Part shown: positions 7,476 through 15,147 of the stretch, in pieces
Layout of the letters: each line of letters starts with the position of its first letter
Position numbering within the stretch: the first letter of the stretch is position 1
Assembly: GCA_018064805.1 (NCBI GenBank)
Contig: JAGHUN010000040.1
Location: forward strand, 1-47,811
Direction of reading: 5' to 3'
Origin: Candidatus Colinaster scatohippi
GTDB taxonomy: Bacteria; Bacillota; Clostridia; Lachnospirales; Lachnospiraceae
DNA: 47,811 nt
The notes under the pieces: model-generated
What the model was told of the DNA's origin: nothing
Databases searched by the model: none
What the model saw: the letters and a program-made list of their open reading frames with translations, nothing else
Position numbers and translations under genes: made by a program

Positions 7476-8546
7476 ATGAAAGACAGAATATATATCTGCC
7501 ACACCTTTTATCATGTATATATATCGGTGCTAAAGGAACTGGTAATGCCTGAGTCTGCAAGAGGCGGGGCAACCTTAATACTTAGTACGATGTCGAATGA
7601 TTTTGGCAGTATGACAGAAAGGGCAAGAGAAAGCGGCTTGTTTGAGGAGGTTCTCCTTTTTGATGAAAAGGAAGACGTAACTGACGCGAATGTCATGAAA
7701 TATCATGCAGACAAGGGGAATATTGTTCTTAATCTGTTGCAGAGAATTAAATATACAAAGCTTCTTGGAAAACTTCAGGAAGCATATATCCCAACGGATT
7801 TAAAGGCATTTAAGGATGTATATGTCTATTGTGATTCAGATCCTATTGGCTATTATCTTAATTATAAAAAGATTAAGTATCATGCAATCGAAGATGGGCT
7901 AAACACACTTAGGCATTGTGATGATGCCAGATACAGTAACCGCGGACATTTTGAATTAAAAGCGAAGATGGCGGCAATGAATCTGATATTTATTGAAAAT
8001 GGATATTCCAAGTACTGTATCGATATGGAAGTAAATGATATATCCTGCCTGAAATATAAAAAGGATAATTATGTTGAGGTTTCCCGTAAAGAACTGGTGA
8101 GTAAACTTAAGGAAGAGGATGTTCACTATCTTATGGATATATTCATGGAAGATAGTGAACTGCTTATAAGTCAGCTGGCAGATATAGAACAGGACAAAAA
8201 ACGTGTAATGATTTTGTCGGATCCCGTATGTGATCTTGAGACAAGAGCAAGGATTGTAAGGGATATAATCGAGGAATATTGTAAGGATGCAGCAGTGATT
8301 ATAAAGCCACATCCAAGAGATGTACTTGATTATGAGACAGAAGCCTTTTCAGATTGTATAGTTCTGAAGGGAAGATTTCCCATGGAAATGATGAATTTTA
8401 TTTCAGAGCTTCATATGGATAAGGTTATATCAATATTCACCGTGGTAGATGATATAGAATTTGCAGATGAGACAATTCTGCTTGGTCCGGATTTTATGGA
8501 CAGATATGAGGACCCGGAAATACATAGACAGAACGAGGTAATTTAA
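7476..8546 (+). CDS. GT-B glycosyltransferase resembling GT52/sialyltransferases; candidate pseudaminic acid transferase
   Basis: The 356-residue protein begins with IYICHTFYHVYIS, like the CxTxxQ/HxxxA-type N-terminus of bacterial lipooligosaccharide sialyltransferases. It carries IIKPHPRD at about 275-282, the KPHP motif of GT52, GT80 and polysialyltransferase-like GT-B enzymes that binds the CMP donor. AIEDGLNTLRH near residue 137 is a second typical conserved block. The gene lies directly after pseF, with GGGG 8 bases before the start, so CMP-pseudaminic acid is the expected donor. The family assignment is by motif only, and the protein could be a more distant CMP-sugar transferase. Confidence 0.65.
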   Translation: MKDRIYICHTFYHVYISVLKELVMPESARGGATLILSTMSNDFGSMTERARESGLFEEVLLFDEKEDVTDANVMKYHADKGNIVLNLLQRIKYTKLLGKLQEAYIPTDLKAFKDVYVYCDSDPIGYYLNYKKIKYHAIEDGLNTLRHCDDARYSNRGHFELKAKMAAMNLIFIENGYSKYCIDMEVNDISCLKYKKDNYVEVSRKELVSKLKEEDVHYLMDIFMEDSELLISQLADIEQDKKRVMILSDPVCDLETRARIVRDIIEEYCKDAAVIIKPHPRDVLDYETEAFSDCIVLKGRFPMEMMNFISELHMDKVISIFTVVDDIEFADETILLGPDFMDRYEDPEIHRQNEVI

Positions 8547-8549
8547 GCC

Positions 8550-10301
8550 GTGATAAAGATATTAAAACGACTAAATGTATTATTGGATGCAAAACAGAAA
8601 AGAAAGATGATTATTATCGTTTTTTTGATGCTTATAGGTGGTGTTCTTGAATCACTTAGTATTTCTGTTGCAATACCTGTTATGCAGATTGTGGTTGATC
8701 CCGATCAGGCAATGGCAAATAAATATTTTAAGGCTGTATATGATGCATTCCATTTTACTAACCCAACGCAGCTCACCATTTTATTTATGCTGGCGCTAAT
8801 CTTTGGATTTGTGCTCAAGAATCTGTTCCTTTTTATACAGAATATAGTTCAGCTAAGGTTTGTATATGGTAATCAGTTCGCTACATCCAAAAAGATGATG
8901 ATTAATTTTATGCGCAGACCGTATGAATATTATCTGAATGCAGATACTGCGGTTATACAGCGAAATATCACCTCGGATGTGAATAATATGTATGCCCTGA
9001 TTCTGACAATTCTTCAGCTCACAAGTGAAGTTGTGGTATTTATATGTCTTGTTGCGGTGCTATTCATTGTAGATGCGGCAATGATTATTACAATTACGGC
9101 ACTTTTGGTTGCACTGCTTCTGATTATCAAGAAAATTCTCCAGCCAATTATGTATAAGGCAGGACAGGATAATCAGGACTACTATTCGGGACTTTTTAAG
9201 ATTATAAATGAGGCTGTTACCGGTATTAAGGAAATAAAGGTAGCCAATAAGGAAAACAACTTCATCAATGAGTATGCTGAATGTGGTGCGGGCTATGTAA
9301 ATGCAGTTCAAAAGTACAATATATATAATTCAACGCCAAGGCTTCTGCTTGAAACAGTATGTATTGCAGGACTTGTGACTTACATGATTGTTGTAATACA
9401 AAACGGAGCATCTGTTGATACATTGCTACCTCAGATTGCAGTTTTTGGTCTGGCTGCCATGAGACTGCTTCCAAGTGCGAACAGAATTAATAACTATCTG
9501 ACTTCAATAAGTTATTTTGAGCCATTCCTTTGGAACATCAGTGAACATCTTCAGATGGATATTAATGATGAGAACATTGATTACAGCCCGACAGCTTATA
9601 TGAAGAATCCTGAGATTACAAAGCTTCCGGTTACTAAGGAGATTAATCTTCAGGACATTACATATAAGTATCCAAATACAGATAAATATATATTTGATAA
9701 AGCAAATATGTCTATTCCAATAGGTGCAGCTGTTGGTGTTGTTGGAACATCCGGAGCCGGTAAGACTACTATAATTGATATTCTGCTTGGATTGCTTGAG
9801 CTTGAAGATGGAAGAATAATGGCAGATGGCGTGGATGTTCAGACCAACTATCATGGCTGGCTCGCCAATATTGGTTATATTCCTCAGACAATATTTATGA
9901 CGGATTCCACAATCAGGAAAAATGTTGCATTTGGATATGCTGATGAAGATATAGATGAGGACAGAGTCTGGGCAGTTCTTAAAGAAGCTCAGCTTGATGA
10001 ATTTGTTAAAAGCCTGCCTGATGGACTTGATACAACAATTGGTGAAAGGGGTATCAGATTGTCTGGTGGTCAGCGTCAGAGAATAGGTATAGCGAGGGCT
10101 TTGTTTGAAGATCCCGAGGTACTTGTTCTGGATGAAGCAACTTCCGCTCTTGATAATGAGACTGAAGCTGCAATTATGGATTCCATTAATATTCTGGCAG
10201 GCAAAAAGACTCTTATTATTATTGCTCACAGACTTCAGACCATTGAGAAGTGTAATATGGTATATCGTGTTGAGAATGGAAAGATAAGTAGAGAACGCTA
10301 G
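8550..10301 (+). CDS. ABC transporter, fused permease-ATPase (PglK/MsbA-like lipid-linked glycan flippase)
   Basis: The 583-residue half-transporter has about six membrane segments in residues 20-330, then an ATPase domain. That domain has Walker A GTSGAGKTT near 399, the signature LSGGQRQR near 504, Walker B VLVLDEATSALD near 524 and the switch histidine in IIAHRLQT. Together with PglC, PglF and PglE in the window it resembles PglK, which flips undecaprenyl-PP-linked heptasaccharide in Campylobacter. The start is GTG at 8550, 3 bp after the previous stop, with GAGGT 11 bases upstream. A 6-bp inverted repeat straddles the stop codon. A peptide or lipid exporter is less likely in this context. 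No Wzx-type flippase is seen in the window. Confidence 0.85.
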   Translation: MIKILKRLNVLLDAKQKRKMIIIVFLMLIGGVLESLSISVAIPVMQIVVDPDQAMANKYFKAVYDAFHFTNPTQLTILFMLALIFGFVLKNLFLFIQNIVQLRFVYGNQFATSKKMMINFMRRPYEYYLNADTAVIQRNITSDVNNMYALILTILQLTSEVVVFICLVAVLFIVDAAMIITITALLVALLLIIKKILQPIMYKAGQDNQDYYSGLFKIINEAVTGIKEIKVANKENNFINEYAECGAGYVNAVQKYNIYNSTPRLLLETVCIAGLVTYMIVVIQNGASVDTLLPQIAVFGLAAMRLLPSANRINNYLTSISYFEPFLWNISEHLQMDINDENIDYSPTAYMKNPEITKLPVTKEINLQDITYKYPNTDKYIFDKANMSIPIGAAVGVVGTSGAGKTTIIDILLGLLELEDGRIMADGVDVQTNYHGWLANIGYIPQTIFMTDSTIRKNVAFGYADEDIDEDRVWAVLKEAQLDEFVKSLPDGLDTTIGERGIRLSGGQRQRIGIARALFEDPEVLVLDEATSALDNETEAAIMDSINILAGKKTLIIIAHRLQTIEKCNMVYRVENGKISRER

Positions 10302-10308
10302 AGCGTTC
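10293..10308. repeat. Short inverted repeat over the ABC transporter stop codon
   Basis: GAACGC (10293-10298) and GCGTTC (10303-10308) are perfect complements with TAGA as the loop, which contains the TAG stop of the transporter gene. There is no T-run after it, so it is not a standard terminator. It could be an mRNA 3'-end stabilising hairpin or a part of the larger structured region that follows. Confidence 0.5.
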
Positions 10309-10339
10309 GCACTCAAAAGCCTTAATGGGCCGTGAGTGC
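10309..10339 (+). terminator. Possible hairpin terminator or structured RNA after the ABC transporter
   Basis: GCACTCA (10309-10315) pairs perfectly with TGAGTGC (10333-10339), with a short inner GCC/GGC pairing (10319-10321 with 10328-10330). The nearest T-run (GTTTTA, about 10347-10351) is 8 bases past the stem, so intrinsic termination would be weak. It marks the end of the first gene block, just before a repeat-filled gap. Confidence 0.4.
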
Positions 10340-10360
10340 CGGAGAAGTTTTATAGTGTGG

Positions 10361-10564
10361 CGAAGGGGGATATATGGAAAAGTCTAATCATTTCCCCCAG
10401 AAAAATGGGTATATATAAATAATATCTGCATATTCCCACCAAAAAAGTGGAAAATGGGGGTATAAATTGGATAATTGAGGAATATGCCCATCGAGACGTT
10501 AAAAAAAGGGGTATATGCGAGGAAAAATCGGGAAAATCCCCCTCTGACATGAGAAAAAGGGGAT
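10361..10564. repeat. Degenerate array of A-tract/GGGG/TATAT modules, about 50 bp apart, in a 326-bp non-coding gap
   Basis: The gap 10302-10627 has no convincing gene. Five modules of the form A-tract + 3-5 G + TATAT-like occur, with G-runs at about 10365, 10407, 10456, 10508 and 10559, giving spacings of 42, 49, 52 and 51. Each of the last four modules is preceded by a C-run (about 10394, 10434, 10487 and 10538), so C-run and G-run can pair over A-rich loops; the last pair, ATCCCC (10536-10541) with GGGGAT (10559-10564), is perfect. Minus-strand open frames here only reflect the repeats (YTPFF/YTPIF-like peptide repeats). The array ends just before a possible leader for the gene at 10628. 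Function is unknown. Confidence 0.6.
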
Positions 10565-10627
10565 ATTTGAGACACCTATAGATAAAAAGCAAATAATAGA
10601 AATGTAAAAAGACAAGGGAGACATTCC

Positions 10628-11095
10628 ATGAAAAAAATATGGGAAATATATAAAAAATATAGAGAAGGAATAGATTATCTATTCTGGGGTGGAGCAGCTT
10701 TTGTGCTTAGCATGGTGCTGTTCTGGGTGTTTACCACAGATAAGCTGGGACTACAGTGGAGTGAAGTCCTTGCGAACAATGTTGACTGGATTATATGTGT
10801 AATTTTTGCTTTCTTTACAAATAAGATATTTGTGTTTAGAAGTAAAGCGGGCAGTATAAATGGACTGATAAAAGAATTTATTGAGTTTGTAATAGCAAGA
10901 CTATTTACGCTTGTACTTGAGGATGTAATCATCTGGGTATTATGCAAAAAGTGTGGATGGTCATCAGATATTCTTACATTATGTGCAAAATTAATTGGAC
11001 AGTTTGTGGTTATCGTAACAAATTATGTTCTTAGTAAATTATGGATATTCCGTAAGAAGAAACCGGTAGGTGAAAAGGTTGATAAAGAGGCGTAG
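10628..11095 (+). CDS. GtrA-family membrane protein
   Basis: The 155-residue protein has four predicted membrane segments (about 17-37, 49-69, 87-107 and 117-140) and GtrA-family hallmarks: N-terminal LFWGGAAFVLSM, central FAFFTNKIFVFRS and C-terminal TNYVLSKLWIFRKKK. GtrA proteins are proposed to flip or help transfer undecaprenyl-phosphate-linked sugars made by a GtrB-type GT2; such a GT2 is at 17030. AGGGAG lies 7 bases before the ATG. It is the first gene after the repeat-filled gap and probably the start of a transcription unit, although no clear promoter was found. Confidence 0.85.
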   Translation: MKKIWEIYKKYREGIDYLFWGGAAFVLSMVLFWVFTTDKLGLQWSEVLANNVDWIICVIFAFFTNKIFVFRSKAGSINGLIKEFIEFVIARLFTLVLEDVIIWVLCKKCGWSSDILTLCAKLIGQFVVIVTNYVLSKLWIFRKKKPVGEKVDKEA

Positions 11096-11122
11096 TTCTA
11101 TTTTATAAACGGAAGTTAATCT

Positions 11123-12184
11123 ATGAAAAAGAGACAGTCTAATTTTGAATTATTAAGAATAATAGCAATGTGCATGATAATTGCCATGCATTATATAACC
11201 AAGGGAATGCAGATTGAAAAGCTGTCAGTTGATAATAGTGCCTTTAATCTGTTCTACTGGTTAATATATGCATTTTGTGCCGTATCGGTTAATGTGTATG
11301 TACTTATAAGTGGCTATTTTATGGTTGACAGTAACTGGAGAATCGGAAAGGTAGTAAAGCTTTGGATTCAGGTGCTTTGTTATTCGATACTGGTACCTTT
11401 AGTATTGGGAATAATCGGAGTTGTCGATATTGCTACTCTTGATTTTGGAACTATTCAGCAGATAATTCTTCCGATAACCTATGAGCATTACTGGTTTGCA
11501 ACAGCTTATGTGATGATGTATCTTCTGTCGCCTGTACTTGCCATGGCAGTGAAGAATATGGGCAGAGTGCAGCTTCGCAATGTGATTCTTGTAATGTTGG
11601 CCGTATTCTGTGGATTCAAATCGGTTAATCCGTATCTTATTCCATGGGATAAATATGGTTGTGATTTTGCATGGTTTATATGTATTTTCCTTATTGCGGG
11701 ATATATAAGAATGTATGGAATAGAGTTCTTTGACAGTAGAATTAAGGCCTTTATGGTATATATCGGATTCAGTATATTAACCTTTGTCATAGCATTGTCA
11801 GCATCATTTGCAGTAAGGATTACCGGGAAATTTGAATATTATATGGATATGACATACTGCTATAACTATATAACTGTTTTGGTAGCTAGTGTAGGTCTGT
11901 TTTATGTATTTATTCATACAAAAATTGGTGGAGATACAGAGGGTAAATTATCAGTATTAATTAACAGGATTGCAGGATATACCTTTGGAATATATCTGCT
12001 TCATGAAAATATACTGCTCCGTGAAATGTGGCCAAAGGTTCTTGGTATTGATGCTGCGAATGGTAAATGGTGGCAGATAATTCATATGCTTCTTTGCATA
12101 CTTATAATATTTGCAGTGGGAGTAATAGTTGATTATTTTAGGGCAGGACTATTTAAACTTGTAGAGATTAATAAAAAGAAATGA
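11123..12184 (+). CDS. Acyltransferase family 3 membrane protein (OafA/YrhL type)
   Basis: The 353-residue polytopic protein begins KKRQSNFELLRIIAMCMIIA and continues MHYITKG, the acyltransferase-3 N-terminus with the conserved Arg and His on the first helix. About ten membrane segments follow, and the C-terminal AGYTFGIYLLHENILLR block is also typical. Family members O-acetylate (or acylate) glycans at the membrane using acetyl-CoA. The stop overlaps the next start by ATGA, so translation is coupled to the GT-C-like protein. It most likely decorates the glycan made here; the acceptor is unknown. Confidence 0.88.
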   Translation: MKKRQSNFELLRIIAMCMIIAMHYITKGMQIEKLSVDNSAFNLFYWLIYAFCAVSVNVYVLISGYFMVDSNWRIGKVVKLWIQVLCYSILVPLVLGIIGVVDIATLDFGTIQQIILPITYEHYWFATAYVMMYLLSPVLAMAVKNMGRVQLRNVILVMLAVFCGFKSVNPYLIPWDKYGCDFAWFICIFLIAGYIRMYGIEFFDSRIKAFMVYIGFSILTFVIALSASFAVRITGKFEYYMDMTYCYNYITVLVASVGLFYVFIHTKIGGDTEGKLSVLINRIAGYTFGIYLLHENILLREMWPKVLGIDAANGKWWQIIHMLLCILIIFAVGVIVDYFRAGLFKLVEINKKK

Positions 12185-13992
12185 AGAAACTGTTGTTAAC
12201 ATGTGAACAATTATATAAGAAGATATCGATGCCGGTAGAGCAGATTCTTATGCCGCTAATTCTACTTATTTGGCCATTAATTAAGGTCAATCAGGGAGTG
12301 GACGTATCAGATTCCACATATAGTCTTGGTAATTATCTGTTTGCAGACAGGTTAAGTGGCGTATGGGTTATTAGTACGTATCTGTCAAATCTGGTTGGTG
12401 AGCTTATAGTCCATCTTCCGGGTGGAAATACACTGATGGGAGCCAATATATATACAGGTCTTATTGTGTCGGCATTAGCACTCATGTGTTATTACACTTT
12501 ACGTCGGGATTTTACCGCACCTGTATTATTTGCCGGTGAATTTATTGCCATCAGCTTTTGCTGGATTCCGACAGGCATTCTGTATAATTATATGACCTAT
12601 CTGCTGTTTTCTGCAGGAGCTTTGCTTATTTACATTGCAGTCAGGAATGATTCTGACATTTTTCTGTGTCTTGCAGGAATGGTGCTTGGAGTTAATGTAT
12701 TTGTAAGAATTCCCAATCTTGCCGAAATGGCACTGATTGTGGTTGTATGGACTGCAGTAATTTATAAACATATATGTGAAAAAGAGAGCAGCATTGTATG
12801 GCCTGAAATTTTGAAGAAAACAGGACTATGTGTTGCAGGATATACAGTGGGTGTACTGATTCCATTAATGCTAATACTTGCAGTATTTGGACTTGATGGA
12901 ATGGTGGAAACAATTTCAGGTTTGGGAGCAATATCAAACAGTTCAGAAGGATATAGCCTTTTGGGAATGATAATTGCCACTGTTAAAGCATATATAAACA
13001 GCTTTAAATGGCTTGCAATAATTTTAGCAGTTATATTTGCGGGAACAATAATGATGGCCGCCCTCAAGACAAGTAATATACTTAAATGGTTCGGTAGGAT
13101 AGCATATGTGATAATAGTTGCAGTTATGCTTCGTTTTATGTGGGGCAGAGGCATGTATACCTTTAGATACTATGAGGATTATACGGCAATGTTTGAGTGG
13201 GGAATGATTACGCTCTACTTAGCCCTTATAAGTGCTATCGTTGTTTTATGTAAAAAGAATTACAACATATTGCTTAAGACATATGCTGCAATCACGCTTG
13301 TAATGGTACTGATAACGCCACTTGGAAGCAATAATTACACCTGTCAGAATCTCAATAATATGTTCCTTGTTATGCCGTTTGTGATCTATGTGGTTGCAGG
13401 ATGGATGTATCGGGGAGTTCATAGAATCCGCTTAGAGGGTGTTATGTATGGATGCAACTTCCCTTGGATGAGTATGCTATTAATAGTGGGTGCAGTGATA
13501 ATAATTCAGACGACTATGTTCCATGTGGACTTTGTATTCCGTGATGGAATGGATGGAACAAAAAGGGATACAATCATTGGCGAGAATATGAGTAATTCTG
13601 AATGCGTAGCCTCAATTAGGGGAATGCGTACCGGTGCAGCAAATGCCGGTGGACTTACAGAACTTTGTGAATTTATATATTCGCAGGACAGTGATATACA
13701 ATCTGCTGTATATTGGGGAGATTGTCCGGGACTTTCATTTGTACTTCGTATTCCGTCCGCTATAAGTACAACCTGGCCTGACCTTGATTCTTATCCAACT
13801 GATACCTTTGATCTTGATCTTATAGATTTGTCGATATCCGATGAATCGGCAAGCAGTGCTGTTATATGGCATGTAACGGGTGAGTCTTCAGGTGCCAATG
13901 CAGCGGTAAAGCAGGATATTTTATTTGATTATATTAATACGAGACATATGTCTGAGATATTCAGAAATGATGAATATGTAGTTTTTAAGTAA
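12181..13992 (+). CDS. GT-C-like polytopic membrane protein with extracytoplasmic C-terminal domain
   Basis: The 603-residue protein has about ten to twelve membrane segments in residues 20-455, then a soluble tail of about 140 residues. The first outer loop carries an acidic motif, GVDVSDSTYSLGNYLF (Asp41, Asp44), placed like the catalytic Asp/Glu of GT-C polyprenyl-phosphosugar-dependent glycosyltransferases. The tail contains YWGDCPGLSF and ends NDEYVVFK, a layout shared with other glycan-locus membrane proteins. Gene overlap with the acyltransferase and the nearby GtrA and GtrB-like genes suggest attachment of a side-branch sugar outside the membrane. I do not recognise a specific subfamily. 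Confidence 0.6.
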   Translation: MKKLLLTCEQLYKKISMPVEQILMPLILLIWPLIKVNQGVDVSDSTYSLGNYLFADRLSGVWVISTYLSNLVGELIVHLPGGNTLMGANIYTGLIVSALALMCYYTLRRDFTAPVLFAGEFIAISFCWIPTGILYNYMTYLLFSAGALLIYIAVRNDSDIFLCLAGMVLGVNVFVRIPNLAEMALIVVVWTAVIYKHICEKESSIVWPEILKKTGLCVAGYTVGVLIPLMLILAVFGLDGMVETISGLGAISNSSEGYSLLGMIIATVKAYINSFKWLAIILAVIFAGTIMMAALKTSNILKWFGRIAYVIIVAVMLRFMWGRGMYTFRYYEDYTAMFEWGMITLYLALISAIVVLCKKNYNILLKTYAAITLVMVLITPLGSNNYTCQNLNNMFLVMPFVIYVVAGWMYRGVHRIRLEGVMYGCNFPWMSMLLIVGAVIIIQTTMFHVDFVFRDGMDGTKRDTIIGENMSNSECVASIRGMRTGAANAGGLTELCEFIYSQDSDIQSAVYWGDCPGLSFVLRIPSAISTTWPDLDSYPTDTFDLDLIDLSISDESASSAVIWHVTGESSGANAAVKQDILFDYINTRHMSEIFRNDEYVVFK

Positions 13993-14010
13993 AAACTAAG
14001 GAGAATGAAA

Positions 14011-15141
14011 ATGATTTGTTTTAATGTGCCACCTTTTACAGGAAATGAAATGAACTATATAAAGCAGGCAGTTGAAGCGCAAAAAATCTGCGGTGATGGC
14101 AAGTTTACCAAAAATTGTAATGAATGGATTGAAAATAAGACAGGCTGTAAAAAGGCATTGCTTACGACATCCTGTACACATGCAACAGAGTTAGCAGCAT
14201 TATTGGCAGAAATAGGTCCGGGAGATGAGGTTATAATGCCTTCATATACATTTGTATCAACTGCAGATGCATTTGTTCTTAGAGGGGCTACACCGGTTTT
14301 TGTTGATATCAGGCCGGACACCATGAATATTGATGAGAACAAGATTGAGGAAGCAATTACCGATAAAACAAAGGCAATAGTTCCTGTTCATTATGCAGGC
14401 GTTGGCTGTGAGATGGATACGATAATGGATATAGCCAAAAGACACAATCTTTTAGTAATTGAGGATGCGGCTCAAGGTATTATGTCAACCTACAAAGGTA
14501 AGGCACTTGGATCCATAGGTGATTTTGGATGTTTTTCATTCCATGAAACCAAGAACTTCTCAATGGGAGAAGGTGGTGCAATCCTTATGCGTGATGAAAA
14601 GTATATTGAAGATGCCGAGATATTCCGTGAAAAAGGTACGGACAGGAGCAAGTTCTTCCGTGGACAGGTAGATAAATACAGATGGGTTAATTTTGGTTCC
14701 AGTTATCTTCCAAGTGATATGAATGCAGCATATCTGTGGGCGCAGTTAGAGATGGCAGATGAGATTACAAAGGATAGAATGGATAGCTGGCAGCAGTATA
14801 AGGAATTACTGACGGATTTGGCAGAGGACGGAAAAATAGAGCTTCCGTATATACCGGAATACTGTGAGCATAATGCTCATATGTTCTATATTAAGGTTAA
14901 GGATATTGAGGAAAGAGGTAAATTAATTTCTTATCTTAAAGAAAACGATATTATGGCAGTATTCCATTATGTACCACTTCATTCGGCACCTGCAGGACTT
15001 AAATATGCAAGGTTTAGCGGTGAGGATGTATATACAACTAAGGAAAGTGACAGACTTGTCAGATTACCTTTATATTATGGTCTGACTGAAGATAATGTTA
15101 ATTACATCTGTGAAAAGGTTCATGATTTTTTTAGAGCATAA
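14011..15141 (+). CDS. wecE: dTDP-4-amino-4,6-dideoxygalactose transaminase (WecE/RffA)
   Basis: The 376-residue PLP aminotransferase shows near-continuous similarity to E. coli WecE: MICFNVPPFTGNEM at the N-terminus, CGDGKFT, GDEVIMPSYTFVSTA, FVDIRPDTMNID, VPVHYAGVGCEMDTI, EDAAQGIMSTYKGKALG and the PLP lysine Lys181 in FSFHETKN. WecE transfers an amino group from glutamate to dTDP-4-keto-6-deoxy-D-glucose, giving dTDP-Fuc4N. ATG 14011 is preferred over the in-frame ATG 14005, because AAGGAG (13998-14003) is 7 bases from the former and only 1 from the latter. RmlA and RmlB, which supply the substrate, are not in the window. The GART or GNAT enzymes downstream could acylate the product. Confidence 0.92.
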   Translation: MICFNVPPFTGNEMNYIKQAVEAQKICGDGKFTKNCNEWIENKTGCKKALLTTSCTHATELAALLAEIGPGDEVIMPSYTFVSTADAFVLRGATPVFVDIRPDTMNIDENKIEEAITDKTKAIVPVHYAGVGCEMDTIMDIAKRHNLLVIEDAAQGIMSTYKGKALGSIGDFGCFSFHETKNFSMGEGGAILMRDEKYIEDAEIFREKGTDRSKFFRGQVDKYRWVNFGSSYLPSDMNAAYLWAQLEMADEITKDRMDSWQQYKELLTDLAEDGKIELPYIPEYCEHNAHMFYIKVKDIEERGKLISYLKENDIMAVFHYVPLHSAPAGLKYARFSGEDVYTTKESDRLVRLPLYYGLTEDNVNYICEKVHDFFRA

Positions 15142-15147
15142 TTATAT

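Noticed and set aside
9504-10316. Long minus-strand open frame (270 codons) opposite the ABC transporter ATPase
   Set aside because: It lies entirely opposite a clearly coding sequence, has no ribosome site and shows no recognisable motif; it reflects codon bias of the plus-strand gene.
10361-10564. CRISPR array
   Set aside because: Units are degenerate, without identical repeats or unique spacers of regular length, and no cas genes are nearby.
10350-10592. Minus-strand open frames with repeated YTPFF-like peptides in the intergenic gap
   Set aside because: The peptide repeats follow from the DNA repeat array; there is no ribosome site and no plausible protein composition.
10567-10600. Promoter for the GtrA gene (TTGAGA with AT-rich -10 candidates)
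   Set aside because: No -10 hexamer with good match lies 16-18 bases from the TTGAGA, so the call was not kept.
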